NCBI RefSeq assembly: GCF_017948485.1
Contig: NZ_JAFFSX010000007.1
Coordinates: 305,478-369,477, forward strand
Direction of reading: 5' to 3'
DNA from: Streptomyces sp. GESEQ-35
GTDB lineage: Bacteria; Actinomycetota; Actinomycetes; Streptomycetales; Streptomycetaceae
DNA: 64,000 nucleotides
Shown: piece by piece, positions 22,832 to 30,931 of the stretch
How the letters are laid out: every line of letters starts with the position of its first letter
How positions within the stretch are numbered: the stretch's first letter is position 1
The notes under the pieces: generated by a model
Databases searched by the model: none
What the model was told of the DNA's origin: nothing
Seen by the model: the letters and a program-made list of their open reading frames with translations, nothing else
Translations under genes and position numbers: made by a program

Positions 22832-23662
22832 ATGCGTGTCTTCCGAAGAGCGCCGGGTGCACGAAGACCTGGCGCCGCACGAACACCGCGCACCGATGTC
22901 CACATACCGGCTGCCGCCCGGGTGCTGCTCGGCTGTCTGCCCGGGCTCGCCGCCGTGACCGCGCTGATGCTGTGTGCGAGCGGAGTCGAGCGGAACGGCA
23001 CGACGTCCGGGCAGGCGGTCGCGGCCCGGCCCGCCGTCGCCCGGCACTCCGCGGTGCAGCCGCACATCGTGCCGAGGTCGGCCTGGCTGGACGCCGGCGC
23101 ACGGCGCGCCCAGCCGCCGCCGCGCTACGACGCCAAGGTCACCGCCGTCTTCGTTCACCACACCGACTCGCCCAACGGCTACGACTGCGCTGACGCGCCC
23201 CGCATCATCCGCTCCCTGTACGCGGGCCAGACCGGCTCCCGGCAATGGGACGACATCGGCTACAACTTCCTCGTCGACCGCTGCGGCACGATCTACGAGG
23301 GCCGCGCGGGCGGCGTCGGCCGCCCGGTCACCGGCGCGCACACCCAGGGCTTCAACCACGGCACCACCGGCATCGCCGCCCTCGGCACCTTCACGGCGGG
23401 CGTACCCGTGCCCAAGACCATGACCGACGCGATCGCCCGCCTGGCCGCCTGGAAACTGGGCCTGTCCGGAATCGACCCCCGCGCGAACGTGCCCCTGGTC
23501 TCCAGCAACGGCCTCAGCCGGTACGCGGCCGGTACGACGGCCAGGCTGCCCGCCCTCGCGGGCCACAAGGACGGCTTCATGACGAACTGCCCGGGCGCCG
23601 CGCTCAGCGCCCTCCTCCCGCAGATCAGGCAGACGGCGGCCCAGCTTCAGGGCCGACGCTGA
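22832..23662 (+). CDS. Secreted N-acetylmuramoyl-L-alanine amidase (PGRP/amidase-2 type)
   Basis: This 276-residue exported protein starts with an Arg-rich n-region (MRVFRRAPGARRPGAARTPR) and one hydrophobic segment (about residues 28-48), followed by a peptidoglycan-recognition/amidase-2 domain. Zinc ligands are visible as the His in VFVHHTD near residue 108, the His of HTQGFNHG and the later His-Lys in LAGHKDGFMTNCPG. SAWLDAGARR matches the usual R/S-x-W start of the domain, and DDIGYNFLVDRCGTIYEGR is the family core. It should cut the amide between MurNAc and the stem peptide outside the cell. It is divergent from the MarP-like protease gene. Confidence 0.93.
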   Translation: MRVFRRAPGARRPGAARTPRTDVHIPAAARVLLGCLPGLAAVTALMLCASGVERNGTTSGQAVAARPAVARHSAVQPHIVPRSAWLDAGARRAQPPPRYDAKVTAVFVHHTDSPNGYDCADAPRIIRSLYAGQTGSRQWDDIGYNFLVDRCGTIYEGRAGGVGRPVTGAHTQGFNHGTTGIAALGTFTAGVPVPKTMTDAIARLAAWKLGLSGIDPRANVPLVSSNGLSRYAAGTTARLPALAGHKDGFMTNCPGAALSALLPQIRQTAAQLQGRR

Positions 23663-23710
23663 GCGGTACTGATGAAGTCCGGTGCGGGGCGAAGTCGGCT
23701 ACGGTCCGGC

Positions 23711-23790
23711 AGCGCCCCGAAGGGGCGCGGGGCTGTATCGATATGCGGCTCCGCCGCGTGGGCGCGACCAGCCCCCACCGGCCCGCAGCC
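23711..23790. repeat. Extragenic repeat, copy 3 (long variant)
   Basis: This copy starts with AGCGCCCCGAAGGGGCGCGG, continues through a GCGGCTCCGCCGC hairpin and ends GGGCGCGACCAGCCCCCACC. It is nearly identical to copy 2 over about 65 bases. It lies between the convergent amidase and FemAB-type genes. Confidence 0.85.
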
Positions 23791-23826
23791 AACGAACCGC
23801 ACACCCCGCAGAGCGCTTGCCGCGAT

Positions 23827-24954
23827 TCACCGCCGCCCCAGGTACGCCTTCAGCGCCCGCTGGAGCACCCTGCCCTGGGTGCCCACCGGCCGCTCCCACT
23901 CCCCGAGGTACTCCACGGCCATGCCGCCCGCCCCCGTCTTGAACAGCAGCCGGCCGAGCAGGACGCCCTCGGTGAGGGCGGGCGTGATCGAGCGCAGGTC
24001 GTACGTCGCGGCGTTCGACGCCCACGCGTCGTACAGCATCCGCCACAACAGCGCGCTGCTGGGCCGCAGTTGGCGACCCCGGCGGCCGGAGGCGGCGTAC
24101 GAGTGCCAGGACCGGGAGCCGACGTTGATCATGAGTGCGGCGGACAGGACCTCCCCCTCGTACTCGGCGAGATAGAGCCGCAGCCGGTCGCTGTCCTCGG
24201 CGGTCAGGGCCTTCCACATGCGCTGGAAGTAGTCCAGCGGGCGGGCCTTGAAACCGTCGTGGGCGGCGGTCGCGGTGTACAGGCGGTGGAACTCGGGCAG
24301 ATCGCCGCCCGTGCCCGAGACGACCCGGACGCCCGCCGACTCGGCCGTACTCAGGGCCTGCTCCCAGTGCGGTGCGAGGGCGCCGCGCAGGTCGTCCACC
24401 GAGCGCTCCTGGAGGGGTATCAGACAGCCGAACCGCGGCTGTCCGAGGCCGAAGCCGCTGCCCTCGTTCTCCTTGCACCGCCGCCACCCGAGCTGCCGCA
24501 GCCGCTCCCCGGCGTCCAGCGCGAACCCGTCGATGTCCGCCGCGGGCAGCTCGTGCAGATGCCGTACGCCGGGATCGGCGACGCCCGCCGCGACGACGGA
24601 CGGATCCCAGCACCGTACGACCACGGGCGGCCCGATCCGGACCGCGAACGCGCCCTCCCGCTCCAGGTGGGCGACGAGCGGGTCCAGCCAGCGCTCCAGC
24701 CGCGGGGTCCGCCAGTCGATGTCGGGCCCGTCGGGGAGATAGGCGAGAAAACGCCGGGTCCCGGGCAGCGGCCGGTACAGCACGAGCGCCGTGGCGGCCA
24801 TCGACTTGCCCTCGAACCAGCCGATGCTCTGCGCAAGCCAGCCCGGCTTCACATCGCCCCACTCGGGGATCTGGAGATGGCTGGCGTCGGGATGCAGCCG
24901 CAAGTGGGCGAGGTGTTCCTCGCGCGTGATCTCCCGCACGTACGGGCTGGTCAT
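23827..24954 (-). CDS. FemAB/FemX-family peptidoglycan bridge aminoacyltransferase
   Basis: This 375-residue protein belongs to the Fem family, whose members use aminoacyl-tRNA to add amino acids to the lipid II stem peptide at the inner face of the membrane. It starts MTSPYVREITREEH and contains HLQIPEWGDVKPGW near residue 25, LAYLPDGPDIDW near 73, RFGCLIPL near 172 and a second GNAT-like half with YLAEYEGEVLSAALMI and LLFKTGAGGMAVEYLGEW. Streptomyces wall crossbridges contain one glycine, so a glycyltransferase is plausible. The donor cannot be read from sequence. The ATG at 24954 follows AGGAG; the upstream extension is non-coding in character. Confidence 0.88.
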   Translation of the reverse strand: MTSPYVREITREEHLAHLRLHPDASHLQIPEWGDVKPGWLAQSIGWFEGKSMAATALVLYRPLPGTRRFLAYLPDGPDIDWRTPRLERWLDPLVAHLEREGAFAVRIGPPVVVRCWDPSVVAAGVADPGVRHLHELPAADIDGFALDAGERLRQLGWRRCKENEGSGFGLGQPRFGCLIPLQERSVDDLRGALAPHWEQALSTAESAGVRVVSGTGGDLPEFHRLYTATAAHDGFKARPLDYFQRMWKALTAEDSDRLRLYLAEYEGEVLSAALMINVGSRSWHSYAASGRRGRQLRPSSALLWRMLYDAWASNAATYDLRSITPALTEGVLLGRLLFKTGAGGMAVEYLGEWERPVGTQGRVLQRALKAYLGRR

Positions 24955-25049
24955 GGGCAGGGTGCTCCTGTTCGGGGCGGCCACCGTAAACCGGGGACGA
25001 CGGGACGGGTCAAGGGCCCACGGTTCACAGGTTTCTCGTAGTCGGTTCA

Positions 25050-25068
25050 CCGATCTCCCCGAGATCGG
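25050..25068. promoter_or_regulatory. 19-bp inverted repeat upstream of the secreted peptide gene
   Basis: CCGATCTC-CCC-GAGATCGG is a perfect 8+8 repeat located 45 bp before the start at 25113 and about 100 bp before the divergent Fem-family gene. It could be an operator or an early-terminating hairpin. Confidence 0.4.
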
Positions 25069-25112
25069 ATTTCTATCGTCATGCACACGCACTGACTGGA
25101 GGTGGGGAAGAA

Positions 25113-25343
25113 ATGAACAGCAGTCGCACCGAAACCCGGAAGAACACCCACGGTTGGACGAGGAGCGCCCGCGGTCCCTGGGCCGTGGTCTGCGCGGTGG
25201 CCACGGTCGTCCTCGGCCCGGCCGCGGTCACGGCCTCGGCCCTCGACCAGGCCAACGCGGCCCCGATGCACCACGCGGTGAAGGTGGACCAGACGCACGC
25301 GTACATCCCGTCCGACGCGGGGCGCCGACGCACCGCCGCGTGA
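25113..25343 (+). CDS. Small secreted peptide, 76 residues
   Basis: The protein has a twin-charged n-region (SSRTETRKNTHGWTRSARG), a hydrophobic core at about residues 23-43 (WAVVCAVATVVLGPAAVTAS) and an ALDQANA stretch that could be a signal peptidase site. The mature part is only about 28 residues, rich in His, Ala and Arg, and has no Cys. GGAGGTGGGGAAGAA precedes the ATG, a strong ribosome site. The family is unrecognised. Two features, the very short mature part and the strong translation signal, suggest a secreted peptide or an anchored small protein. Confidence 0.7.
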   Translation: MNSSRTETRKNTHGWTRSARGPWAVVCAVATVVLGPAAVTASALDQANAAPMHHAVKVDQTHAYIPSDAGRRRTAA

Positions 25344-25346
25344 GCC

Positions 25347-25865
25347 TCAGTCCCTGAACCGCTCCCACAGCTTGGGATACCGCCCGGCCAGCGCCCGCTC
25401 GTTCTCGAAGTCGATCGGCGTGCCCTCCGGCTCCGGGGGCGCGGGCGGAATGCCGAGGTCCGGGGCGACGGTACCGGTGAGCTGCTCATAGGCCTCGTCG
25501 GCCGCGTAGCCGAGCTCCTCGCCGTCGCCGTCGAGTTCCTCGTCGAAGTCGTCGAGCAGATCGGCGAGCGAGTCGGGATCGTGCACGGCACCCTCGTACA
25601 CCTCCCGGCCCTGGCCGATCAGCCAGCACCGGAAGAAGTCGAACGCGTCGTCGCTCACCCCGTCCAGCAGCACCCAGGCGGCGCCCCACAGGTCCCAGGT
25701 GTACGCGCGGTGGTAGCGCGCCTCGAAGTGACGGGCGAAGTCCAGGACCGAGTCCGGGTCGCGCTGGAGGAGGCGCTCCACGAGCAGGTCGGCCTGCTCC
25801 TCGGGGTCGCCCTCGGCCGCCTCGCCGGCCCCGTCGATCAGCTCCCAGAACTCCGTCTCGTCCAT
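25347..25865 (-). CDS. DUF4240 domain protein
   Basis: This acidic, soluble 172-residue protein matches the DUF4240 family, which starts M-x-x-x-x-FWxLID. Here the sequence reads MDETEFWELIDGAGEAAEG, followed by the internal block AYTWDLWGAAWVLLDGVSDDAF and FFRCWLIGQGREVYE. The family occurs in bacteria near WGR and ankyrin-type proteins; its role is unknown. The stop is 4 bp from that of the convergent small secreted peptide gene. Confidence 0.88.
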   Translation of the reverse strand: MDETEFWELIDGAGEAAEGDPEEQADLLVERLLQRDPDSVLDFARHFEARYHRAYTWDLWGAAWVLLDGVSDDAFDFFRCWLIGQGREVYEGAVHDPDSLADLLDDFDEELDGDGEELGYAADEAYEQLTGTVAPDLGIPPAPPEPEGTPIDFENERALAGRYPKLWERFRD

Positions 25866-25971
25866 CACGGGTCAAGCATCGTGCCTGGACGGGTGGGGCG
25901 CACGTGGAGTGGGACGGATTGTTATGGGCGGTACGGCGTGATCAGTGGTACGTGACCTGATCGGTACGGAG

Positions 25972-26946
25972 TCATCGGTCGTACAGGACCGCCAGCCGCG
26001 CCGCGTCCCCCGCGAACCGCGCCCGCAGGCCTTCGGGCGCCAGCACCTCGGCCTCCGGACCGAGCGCCGTCAGCTGCGTGTGGGCGACCTCCTCGGACTC
26101 CACGGGGAGGGTCACGGTCACCCGACCGCCGGAGTCCGGGGCGTCCGCGTTCCGCAGCGCCTCCCTCGCGGCGAGCGGATCGACGGCGTGCGGCAGCCTG
26201 CGCACGCCGTCCGCGGACAGCCGTACGACGACCTCGGCGCGCAGAATGGACCGGGCGAACTGTTCGGCCCGCTCCTCCCAGAAACCGGGCAGATCGAAGT
26301 CCTCGTCGCGGGTGAAGCGCTCGGCACCGGGCTCGACGGCCTGGAACCGGTCGATCCGGTAGACCCGGGGGGAGCCGTGCGGGGCGGCTCGCGCGCACAG
26401 GTACCAGACCCCCGCCTTCAGCACGAGCCCGTACGGCTCCAGCTCCCGCTCGACCTCACCGGCGCCCTTGCGGTACCGGGCGGTGATCCGCCGGTCGTCC
26501 CACACGGCGTCCGCCACCACCGGCAGCAGCGGGGGTGCCTTCGGCTCGGTGAACCAGTTGGGGGCGTCCAGGTGAAAGCGCTGGGCCGCCGTCCTGGACG
26601 CGTCCCGCAGGGAGGGGAGCAGCGCGGCCGACACCTTCAACCGGGCGGCGGAGGCGGCATCATCCAGGCCCATCTCGCGCAGCGCACCCGGCACACCGCT
26701 CAGAAACAGCGCTTCGGCCTCGCTGCGCGCCAGCCCCGTCAGCCGCGTCCGGTACCCCCCGATCAGCCGGTACCCCCCGGCCCGCCCCCGGTCGGCGTAC
26801 ACCGGTACTCCCGCCTCCGACAGCGCCTGCGCGTCCCGCGTGACGGTCCGCTCGGACACGTCCAGCTCCCGCGCTAGCTCGGATGCGGTCATGGCAGGCC
26901 GGGATTGGAGGAGCAGCACCATCTTGATGAGGCGGGCAGCACGCAT
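25972..26946 (-). CDS. YafY/WYL-domain transcriptional regulator
   Basis: This 324-residue regulator has an N-terminal HTH_11-type DNA-binding domain (RLIKMVLLLQSR, MTASELARELDVSERTVTRDAQAL; residues 4-42) and a WYL ligand-sensing domain in the middle (about residues 150-220, with ITARYRKG, PYGLVLKAGVWYLCAR and RVYRIDRFQAVE). A C-terminal WCX-like part ends RFAGDAARLAVLYDR. WYL regulators often sense nucleic acid fragments or small ligands. Targets are unknown. It is separated from aceE by a pair of inverted extragenic repeats. Confidence 0.93.
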   Translation of the reverse strand: MRAARLIKMVLLLQSRPAMTASELARELDVSERTVTRDAQALSEAGVPVYADRGRAGGYRLIGGYRTRLTGLARSEAEALFLSGVPGALREMGLDDAASAARLKVSAALLPSLRDASRTAAQRFHLDAPNWFTEPKAPPLLPVVADAVWDDRRITARYRKGAGEVERELEPYGLVLKAGVWYLCARAAPHGSPRVYRIDRFQAVEPGAERFTRDEDFDLPGFWEERAEQFARSILRAEVVVRLSADGVRRLPHAVDPLAAREALRNADAPDSGGRVTVTLPVESEEVAHTQLTALGPEAEVLAPEGLRARFAGDAARLAVLYDR

Positions 26947-26992
26947 AGGTCCATGATGCCGGGGCTGTGCGGGCGGGTGCGGGTCCGGATGT

Positions 26993-27082
26993 GGCTGGTC
27001 GCGCAGTTCCCCGCGCCCCTAAAGACAAAAGCCAGGGGCGCAGCCCCAGCTTTCAGGGGCGCGGGGAACTGCGCGACCAGCC
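26993..27082. repeat. Extragenic repeats, copies 4 and 5 as a perfect inverted pair
   Basis: The core occurs in reverse at 26993-27020 and forward at 27055-27082. The two 28-bp arms are perfectly complementary and are separated by 34 bases that themselves contain an internal hairpin (CCAGGGGC/GCCCC). The 90-bp unit lies between the aceE stop and the start of the WYL regulator and should form a very stable stem. Confidence 0.9.
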
Positions 27083-27102
27083 CCCACTCACCCGCGGCCG
27101 AA

Positions 27103-29805
27103 TTACAACCCGTACCGCTCCCGCGCTTCCTTCACCGCGGTCGCCTTGACCTCACCGCGTCGCGAAAGCTGGGCCAGCGCGGCCACGACGATCGACTCGG
27201 CGTCGACGCCGAAGTGACGGCGGGCGGCGTCACGGGTGTCCGACAGGCCGAAACCGTCCGCACCCAGCGAGGAGTAGTCCTGCTCGACCCACTGCGCGAT
27301 CTGGTCCGGCACCTGGCGCATGTAGTCGGAGACCGCGAGGACAGGGCCCTCGGCGCCGTGCAGCGCCTGACGGACGTACGGCACCTGCTCCTCGCCCCGC
27401 AGCAGCGCCGCGTCGGCCTCCAGCGCGTCCCGCCGCAGCTCGCTCCATGACGTCGCCGACCACACGTCGGCGGCGACACCCCACTCCTCGGCGAGCAGCT
27501 GCTGCGCCTTGAGCGTCCAGTGGATCGCCGTACCGGAGCCCAGCAGTTGGATGCGCGGCGCGTTCGCGGCCGGTGAAAGCCCCGCCGACTCCGCCGTGTT
27601 GAAGCGGTAGAGGCCCTTGATGATGCCCTCGTCGACACCGGGACCGGCCGGTTTCGCGGGCTGCGGCATCGGCTCGTTGTAGACGGTGAGGTAGTAGAAG
27701 ACGTTCTGGTCCTCACCCGGGGCGGCCTCGCCGTACATCCGGCGCAGACCGTCCTTGACGACGACCGCGATCTCGTACGCGAACGCCGGGTCGTACGTCA
27801 TCGCCGCCGGGTTCGTCGCCGCGATCACCGGCGAGTGACCGTCCGCGTGCTGGAGACCCTCGCCCGTCAGCGTCGTACGACCGGCCGTCGCGCCGACCAG
27901 GAAGCCGCGGCCCAGCTGGTCGCCGAGCTGCCACATCTGGTCGGCCGTACGCTGCCAGCCGAACATCGAGTAGAAGATGTAGAACGGGATCATCGTCTCG
28001 CCGTGCGTCGCGTACGACGTGGACGCGGCGATGAAGTCGGCCATCGAACCGGCCTCGGTGATCCCCTCGTTGAGGATCTGGCCGTTCTTGGCCTCCTTGT
28101 AGTACATCAGCTGGTCGCGGTCGACCGGCTCGTACGTCTGGCCCTTGGGGGAGTAGATCCCGAGCGACGGGAACAGCGACTCCATGCCGAAGGTGCGCGC
28201 CTCGTCGGGGACGATCGGCACCCAGCGTTTACCCGACTCCTTGTCGCGGACCAGGTCCTTGACCAGACGGACGAAGGCCATGGTCGTCGCCACGTTCTGC
28301 GAGCCGGAGCCCTTGTCGAAGGAGGCGAAGGCCTTCTCGGCGGGCGCGGGCAGCGGGGCCACGGCGTGCGTACGGCGGGCCGGGGCCGGGCCGCCGAGGG
28401 CCGCGCGGCGCTCCTGGAGGTAGCGGACCTCGGGGGAGTCGGCGCCGGGGTGGCCGTACGGCACGACACCGTCGACGAAGTCACTGTCCTTGATGGGCAG
28501 TTCGAGCAGATCACGCATCTGCTTGAACTCGTCCACCGTCAGCTTCTTCATCTGGTGGTTGGCGTTCTTCGACGCGAAGCCCTGACCGAGGGTGTGGCCC
28601 TTGACCGTCTGGGCCAGGATCACGGTCGGCGCGCCCTTGTGCTCGACGGCGGCCTTGTACGCGGCGTACACCTTGCGCGCCTCGTGACCACCGCGGGAGA
28701 AGTGGAAGATCTCCAGGATCTTGTCGTCGCTCAGCAGCTTCGCCATCTCGGCGAGCGCCGGGTCGCCGCCGAAGAAGTCCTGGCGGATATAGGCGGCGTC
28801 GCGGGTCTGGTACGTCTGCACCTGCGCGTCCGGTACCTGGCGCAGCCGGCGTACGAGCGCGCCGGTCGTGTCGAGCCGGAACAGCTCGTCCCACGCCGAG
28901 CCCCACAGCGTCTTGATGACGTGCCAGCCGGCGCCGCGGAACTGGGCCTCCAGCTCCTGCACGATCTTGAAGTTGGCGCGGACCGGGCCGTCGAGGCGCT
29001 GGAGGTTGCAGTTGATGACGAAGGTGAGGTTGTCCAGCTCCTCGCGGGCGGCGAGCGCGAGGGCCGCCGTCGACTCCGGTTCGTCCATCTCGCCGTCGCC
29101 GAGGAAGGCCCAGACGTGGGACGCCGAGACGTCCTTGATGGAGCGGTTGGTGAGGTAGCGGTTGAAGCGCGCCTGGTAGATGGCGGAGAGGGGACCCAGA
29201 CCCATGGAGACGGTCGGGAACTCCCACAGCCAGGGCAGACGGCGCGGGTGCGGGTACGACGGGAGGCCGTCGCCGCCCGCTTCCCGGCGGAAGTTGTCGA
29301 GGTGCTGCTCGCCGAGCCGGCCGTCGAGGAAGGCGCGGGCGTAGATGCCGGGGGAGGCGTGGCCCTGGATGTAGAGCTGGTCGCCCGAGCCGTCGGCCTC
29401 CTTGCCCTTGAAGAAGTGATTGAAGCCGGTCTCGTACAGCCACGCGGCCGAGGCGAAGGTGGCGATGTGGCCGCCGACGCCGTACTTGCTGCCCCGGGTG
29501 ACCATCGCGGCCGCGTTCCAGCGGTTCCACGCGGTGATCCGGTCCTCCATCGCCTCGTCACCCGGTACGGCGGGCTCGGCGGCGGTGGGGATGGTGTTGA
29601 CGTAGTCGGTCTCGAGGAGCTTGGGCAGCGCGATGCCGTTGCCCTCCGCGCGCTCCAGTGTGCGGCGCATCAGATACGCGGCACGGTGCGGGCCGGCAGC
29701 CTTCGTGACGGCGTCCAGTGAGGCCTGCCATTCGGCGGTCTCCTCCGGGTCGCGGTCCGGGAGCTGGTCGAGCTCGCTCGGCTGGATGGCGTTGGGGTCG
29801 GTCAT
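27103..29805 (-). CDS. aceE: Pyruvate dehydrogenase E1 component (homodimeric type)
   Basis: AceE decarboxylates pyruvate with thiamine diphosphate and passes the acetyl group to the lipoyl domain of E2. The protein has 900 residues, normal for the single-chain E1 of Gammaproteobacteria and Actinobacteria. The thiamine-binding motif is FLGDGEMDEPES...INCNLQRLDGP near residues 220-260. Other blocks are WEFPTVSMGLGP, YHGETMIPFYIFYSMFGWQR-like (THGETMIPFYIF) and SVAYAGRTTLTGEGLQH-like (AGRTTLTGEGLQHADGHS). The ATG at 29805 follows GAGGAAGG. It is transcribed away from a candidate operator palindrome at 29925-29941. The GntR gene lies upstream on the same strand. Confidence 0.97.
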   Translation of the reverse strand: MTDPNAIQPSELDQLPDRDPEETAEWQASLDAVTKAAGPHRAAYLMRRTLERAEGNGIALPKLLETDYVNTIPTAAEPAVPGDEAMEDRITAWNRWNAAAMVTRGSKYGVGGHIATFASAAWLYETGFNHFFKGKEADGSGDQLYIQGHASPGIYARAFLDGRLGEQHLDNFRREAGGDGLPSYPHPRRLPWLWEFPTVSMGLGPLSAIYQARFNRYLTNRSIKDVSASHVWAFLGDGEMDEPESTAALALAAREELDNLTFVINCNLQRLDGPVRANFKIVQELEAQFRGAGWHVIKTLWGSAWDELFRLDTTGALVRRLRQVPDAQVQTYQTRDAAYIRQDFFGGDPALAEMAKLLSDDKILEIFHFSRGGHEARKVYAAYKAAVEHKGAPTVILAQTVKGHTLGQGFASKNANHQMKKLTVDEFKQMRDLLELPIKDSDFVDGVVPYGHPGADSPEVRYLQERRAALGGPAPARRTHAVAPLPAPAEKAFASFDKGSGSQNVATTMAFVRLVKDLVRDKESGKRWVPIVPDEARTFGMESLFPSLGIYSPKGQTYEPVDRDQLMYYKEAKNGQILNEGITEAGSMADFIAASTSYATHGETMIPFYIFYSMFGWQRTADQMWQLGDQLGRGFLVGATAGRTTLTGEGLQHADGHSPVIAATNPAAMTYDPAFAYEIAVVVKDGLRRMYGEAAPGEDQNVFYYLTVYNEPMPQPAKPAGPGVDEGIIKGLYRFNTAESAGLSPAANAPRIQLLGSGTAIHWTLKAQQLLAEEWGVAADVWSATSWSELRRDALEADAALLRGEEQVPYVRQALHGAEGPVLAVSDYMRQVPDQIAQWVEQDYSSLGADGFGLSDTRDAARRHFGVDAESIVVAALAQLSRRGEVKATAVKEARERYGL

Positions 29806-29924
29806 GTCGCCGCCTTCCTCAGTCGAAGGGGGTTCCCTCATCGGTAAGGGTTCGGGGGTGCCCTTGGTCTTTGGCAGGACAGGGCTGGGGCCCCGGTAGA
29901 AGCCCGTCGGCGACTCTAACTCCC

Positions 29925-29941
29925 TGATCGATGATCGATCA
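29925..29941. promoter_or_regulatory. 17-bp palindrome upstream of aceE
   Basis: TGATCGAT-G-ATCGATCA is a perfect 8+8 palindrome around one central base, about 120 bp upstream of the aceE start. TTGAT (29947-29951) and TGATCA (29964-29969) follow, so several related half-sites cluster here. This AT-containing cluster stands out from its GC-rich surroundings. The GntR regulator encoded next door is the obvious candidate to bind it, but this is not shown. Confidence 0.6.
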
Positions 29942-30066
29942 AAGGGTTGATGAGCAAAACCTCTTGATCACGAGAAAGTCGGCACGGGGTGCCTTCGGGG
30001 TAGGCACCGGGTGCCGTAAATTCTGTGGGTTTTCGCAGGTGGGGACGCGTTTGAGCAAGGGCATGC

Positions 30067-30690
30067 TCAGGCTCGCGGTGCGCACCCCAGCACATGGGCC
30101 TTCACGATCTCGGCGATCCGCGGATCCCTGCGGCGGAACGCCTGCACCAGTTCCTCGTGCTCCTCGGCGTACGACTGCTGCACCGTCCCCAGCCACCGGA
30201 TCGACAGCGCCGTGAACACCTCGATGCCGAGCCCCTCCCAGGTGTGCAGCAGCACCGAGTTGCCGGCCGCCCGCACCAGCTCCCGGTGGAAGCCCACCGT
30301 GTGCCGTACCTGCGCCGTGCCGTCCGACTCGCGGTCGGCGTCGTACAGCGCGGCCACATGCGGCTCCAGGGCCGAGCAGTCCTCCGCCAGCTTCTCCGCC
30401 GCCAGCTCCGCCGCGATCGCCTCCAGGCCGGCCCGGACCGGGTAGCTCTCCTCCAGGTCGGCGGCGGTCAGATTCCGCACCCGTACGCCCTTGTTGGGCG
30501 CCGACTCGATCAGCCGCAGCGACTCCAGCTCACGCAGTGCCTCGCGTACGGGTGTCTGGCTGACCTCCAGCTCGGTGGCGATCCGCCGCTCCACGATGCG
30601 CTCGCCCGGCTTCCAGCGGCCGCTGACGATCCCCTCCACGATGTGCTCGCGGATCTGTTCGCGCAGCGAGTGGATGACGGGGGCGGTCAT
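30067..30690 (-). CDS. GntR/FCD-family transcriptional regulator
   Basis: This 207-residue regulator has the GntR winged helix at residues 5-70 (LREQIREHIVEGIVSGRWKPGERIVERRIATELEVSQTPVREAL is the classic pattern) and a C-terminal all-helical FCD ligand domain (AGLEAIAAELAAEKLAED; FHRELVRAAGNSVLLHTW). The FCD metal-site histidines are represented by H-x-x-L and later H residues. Such regulators usually answer to organic acids. Its place between aceE and the E2/E3 genes makes a pyruvate- or acetyl-CoA-related signal plausible. GAAGGAG precedes the ATG. TTGTCTAAGCGTCAA just upstream could be an own-promoter site. Confidence 0.92.
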   Translation of the reverse strand: MTAPVIHSLREQIREHIVEGIVSGRWKPGERIVERRIATELEVSQTPVREALRELESLRLIESAPNKGVRVRNLTAADLEESYPVRAGLEAIAAELAAEKLAEDCSALEPHVAALYDADRESDGTAQVRHTVGFHRELVRAAGNSVLLHTWEGLGIEVFTALSIRWLGTVQQSYAEEHEELVQAFRRRDPRIAEIVKAHVLGCAPRA

Positions 30691-30840
30691 GAGGGCTCCT
30701 TCGGGCGCGTTTGACGCTTAGACAATAAGGCCGGTTCGCTCCGCGGGGTGGCGTATGGGGGGTGCTTTTGTGCAGGTGAGACGAGACTTACACGCCTAGT
30801 AGCTCGGAGGGTTCTGTTGTCTGGCGGCTGCGGGTTGTCT

Positions 30841-30870
30841 GTGGTTGTTCGCGCAGTTCCCCGCGCCCCT
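30841..30870. repeat. Extragenic repeat, copy 6 (reverse, partial)
   Basis: The reverse core TTCGCGCAGTTCCCCGCGCC followed by CCTACGG is present without the usual flanking hairpin arm. It sits upstream of the GntR gene start and next to the terminator of the E2 gene. Confidence 0.75.
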
Positions 30871-30874
30871 ACGG

Positions 30875-30911
30875 CGATGCCCTCGCCCGGAATCCCCGGG
30901 CGAGGGCATCG
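30875..30911 (-). terminator. Terminator downstream of the E2 gene
   Basis: CGATGCCCTCGCCCGG (30875-30890) and its exact complement (30896-30911) form a 16-bp stem with a 5-base loop, 20 bp past the stop of the E2 gene. Confidence 0.85.
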
Positions 30912-30931
30912 ATGCGTGCGTCTGAGGGCGT

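Noticed and set aside
27835..29721. A 628-codon open frame opposite aceE
   Set aside because: Antisense to aceE; the sense gene explains all codon bias.
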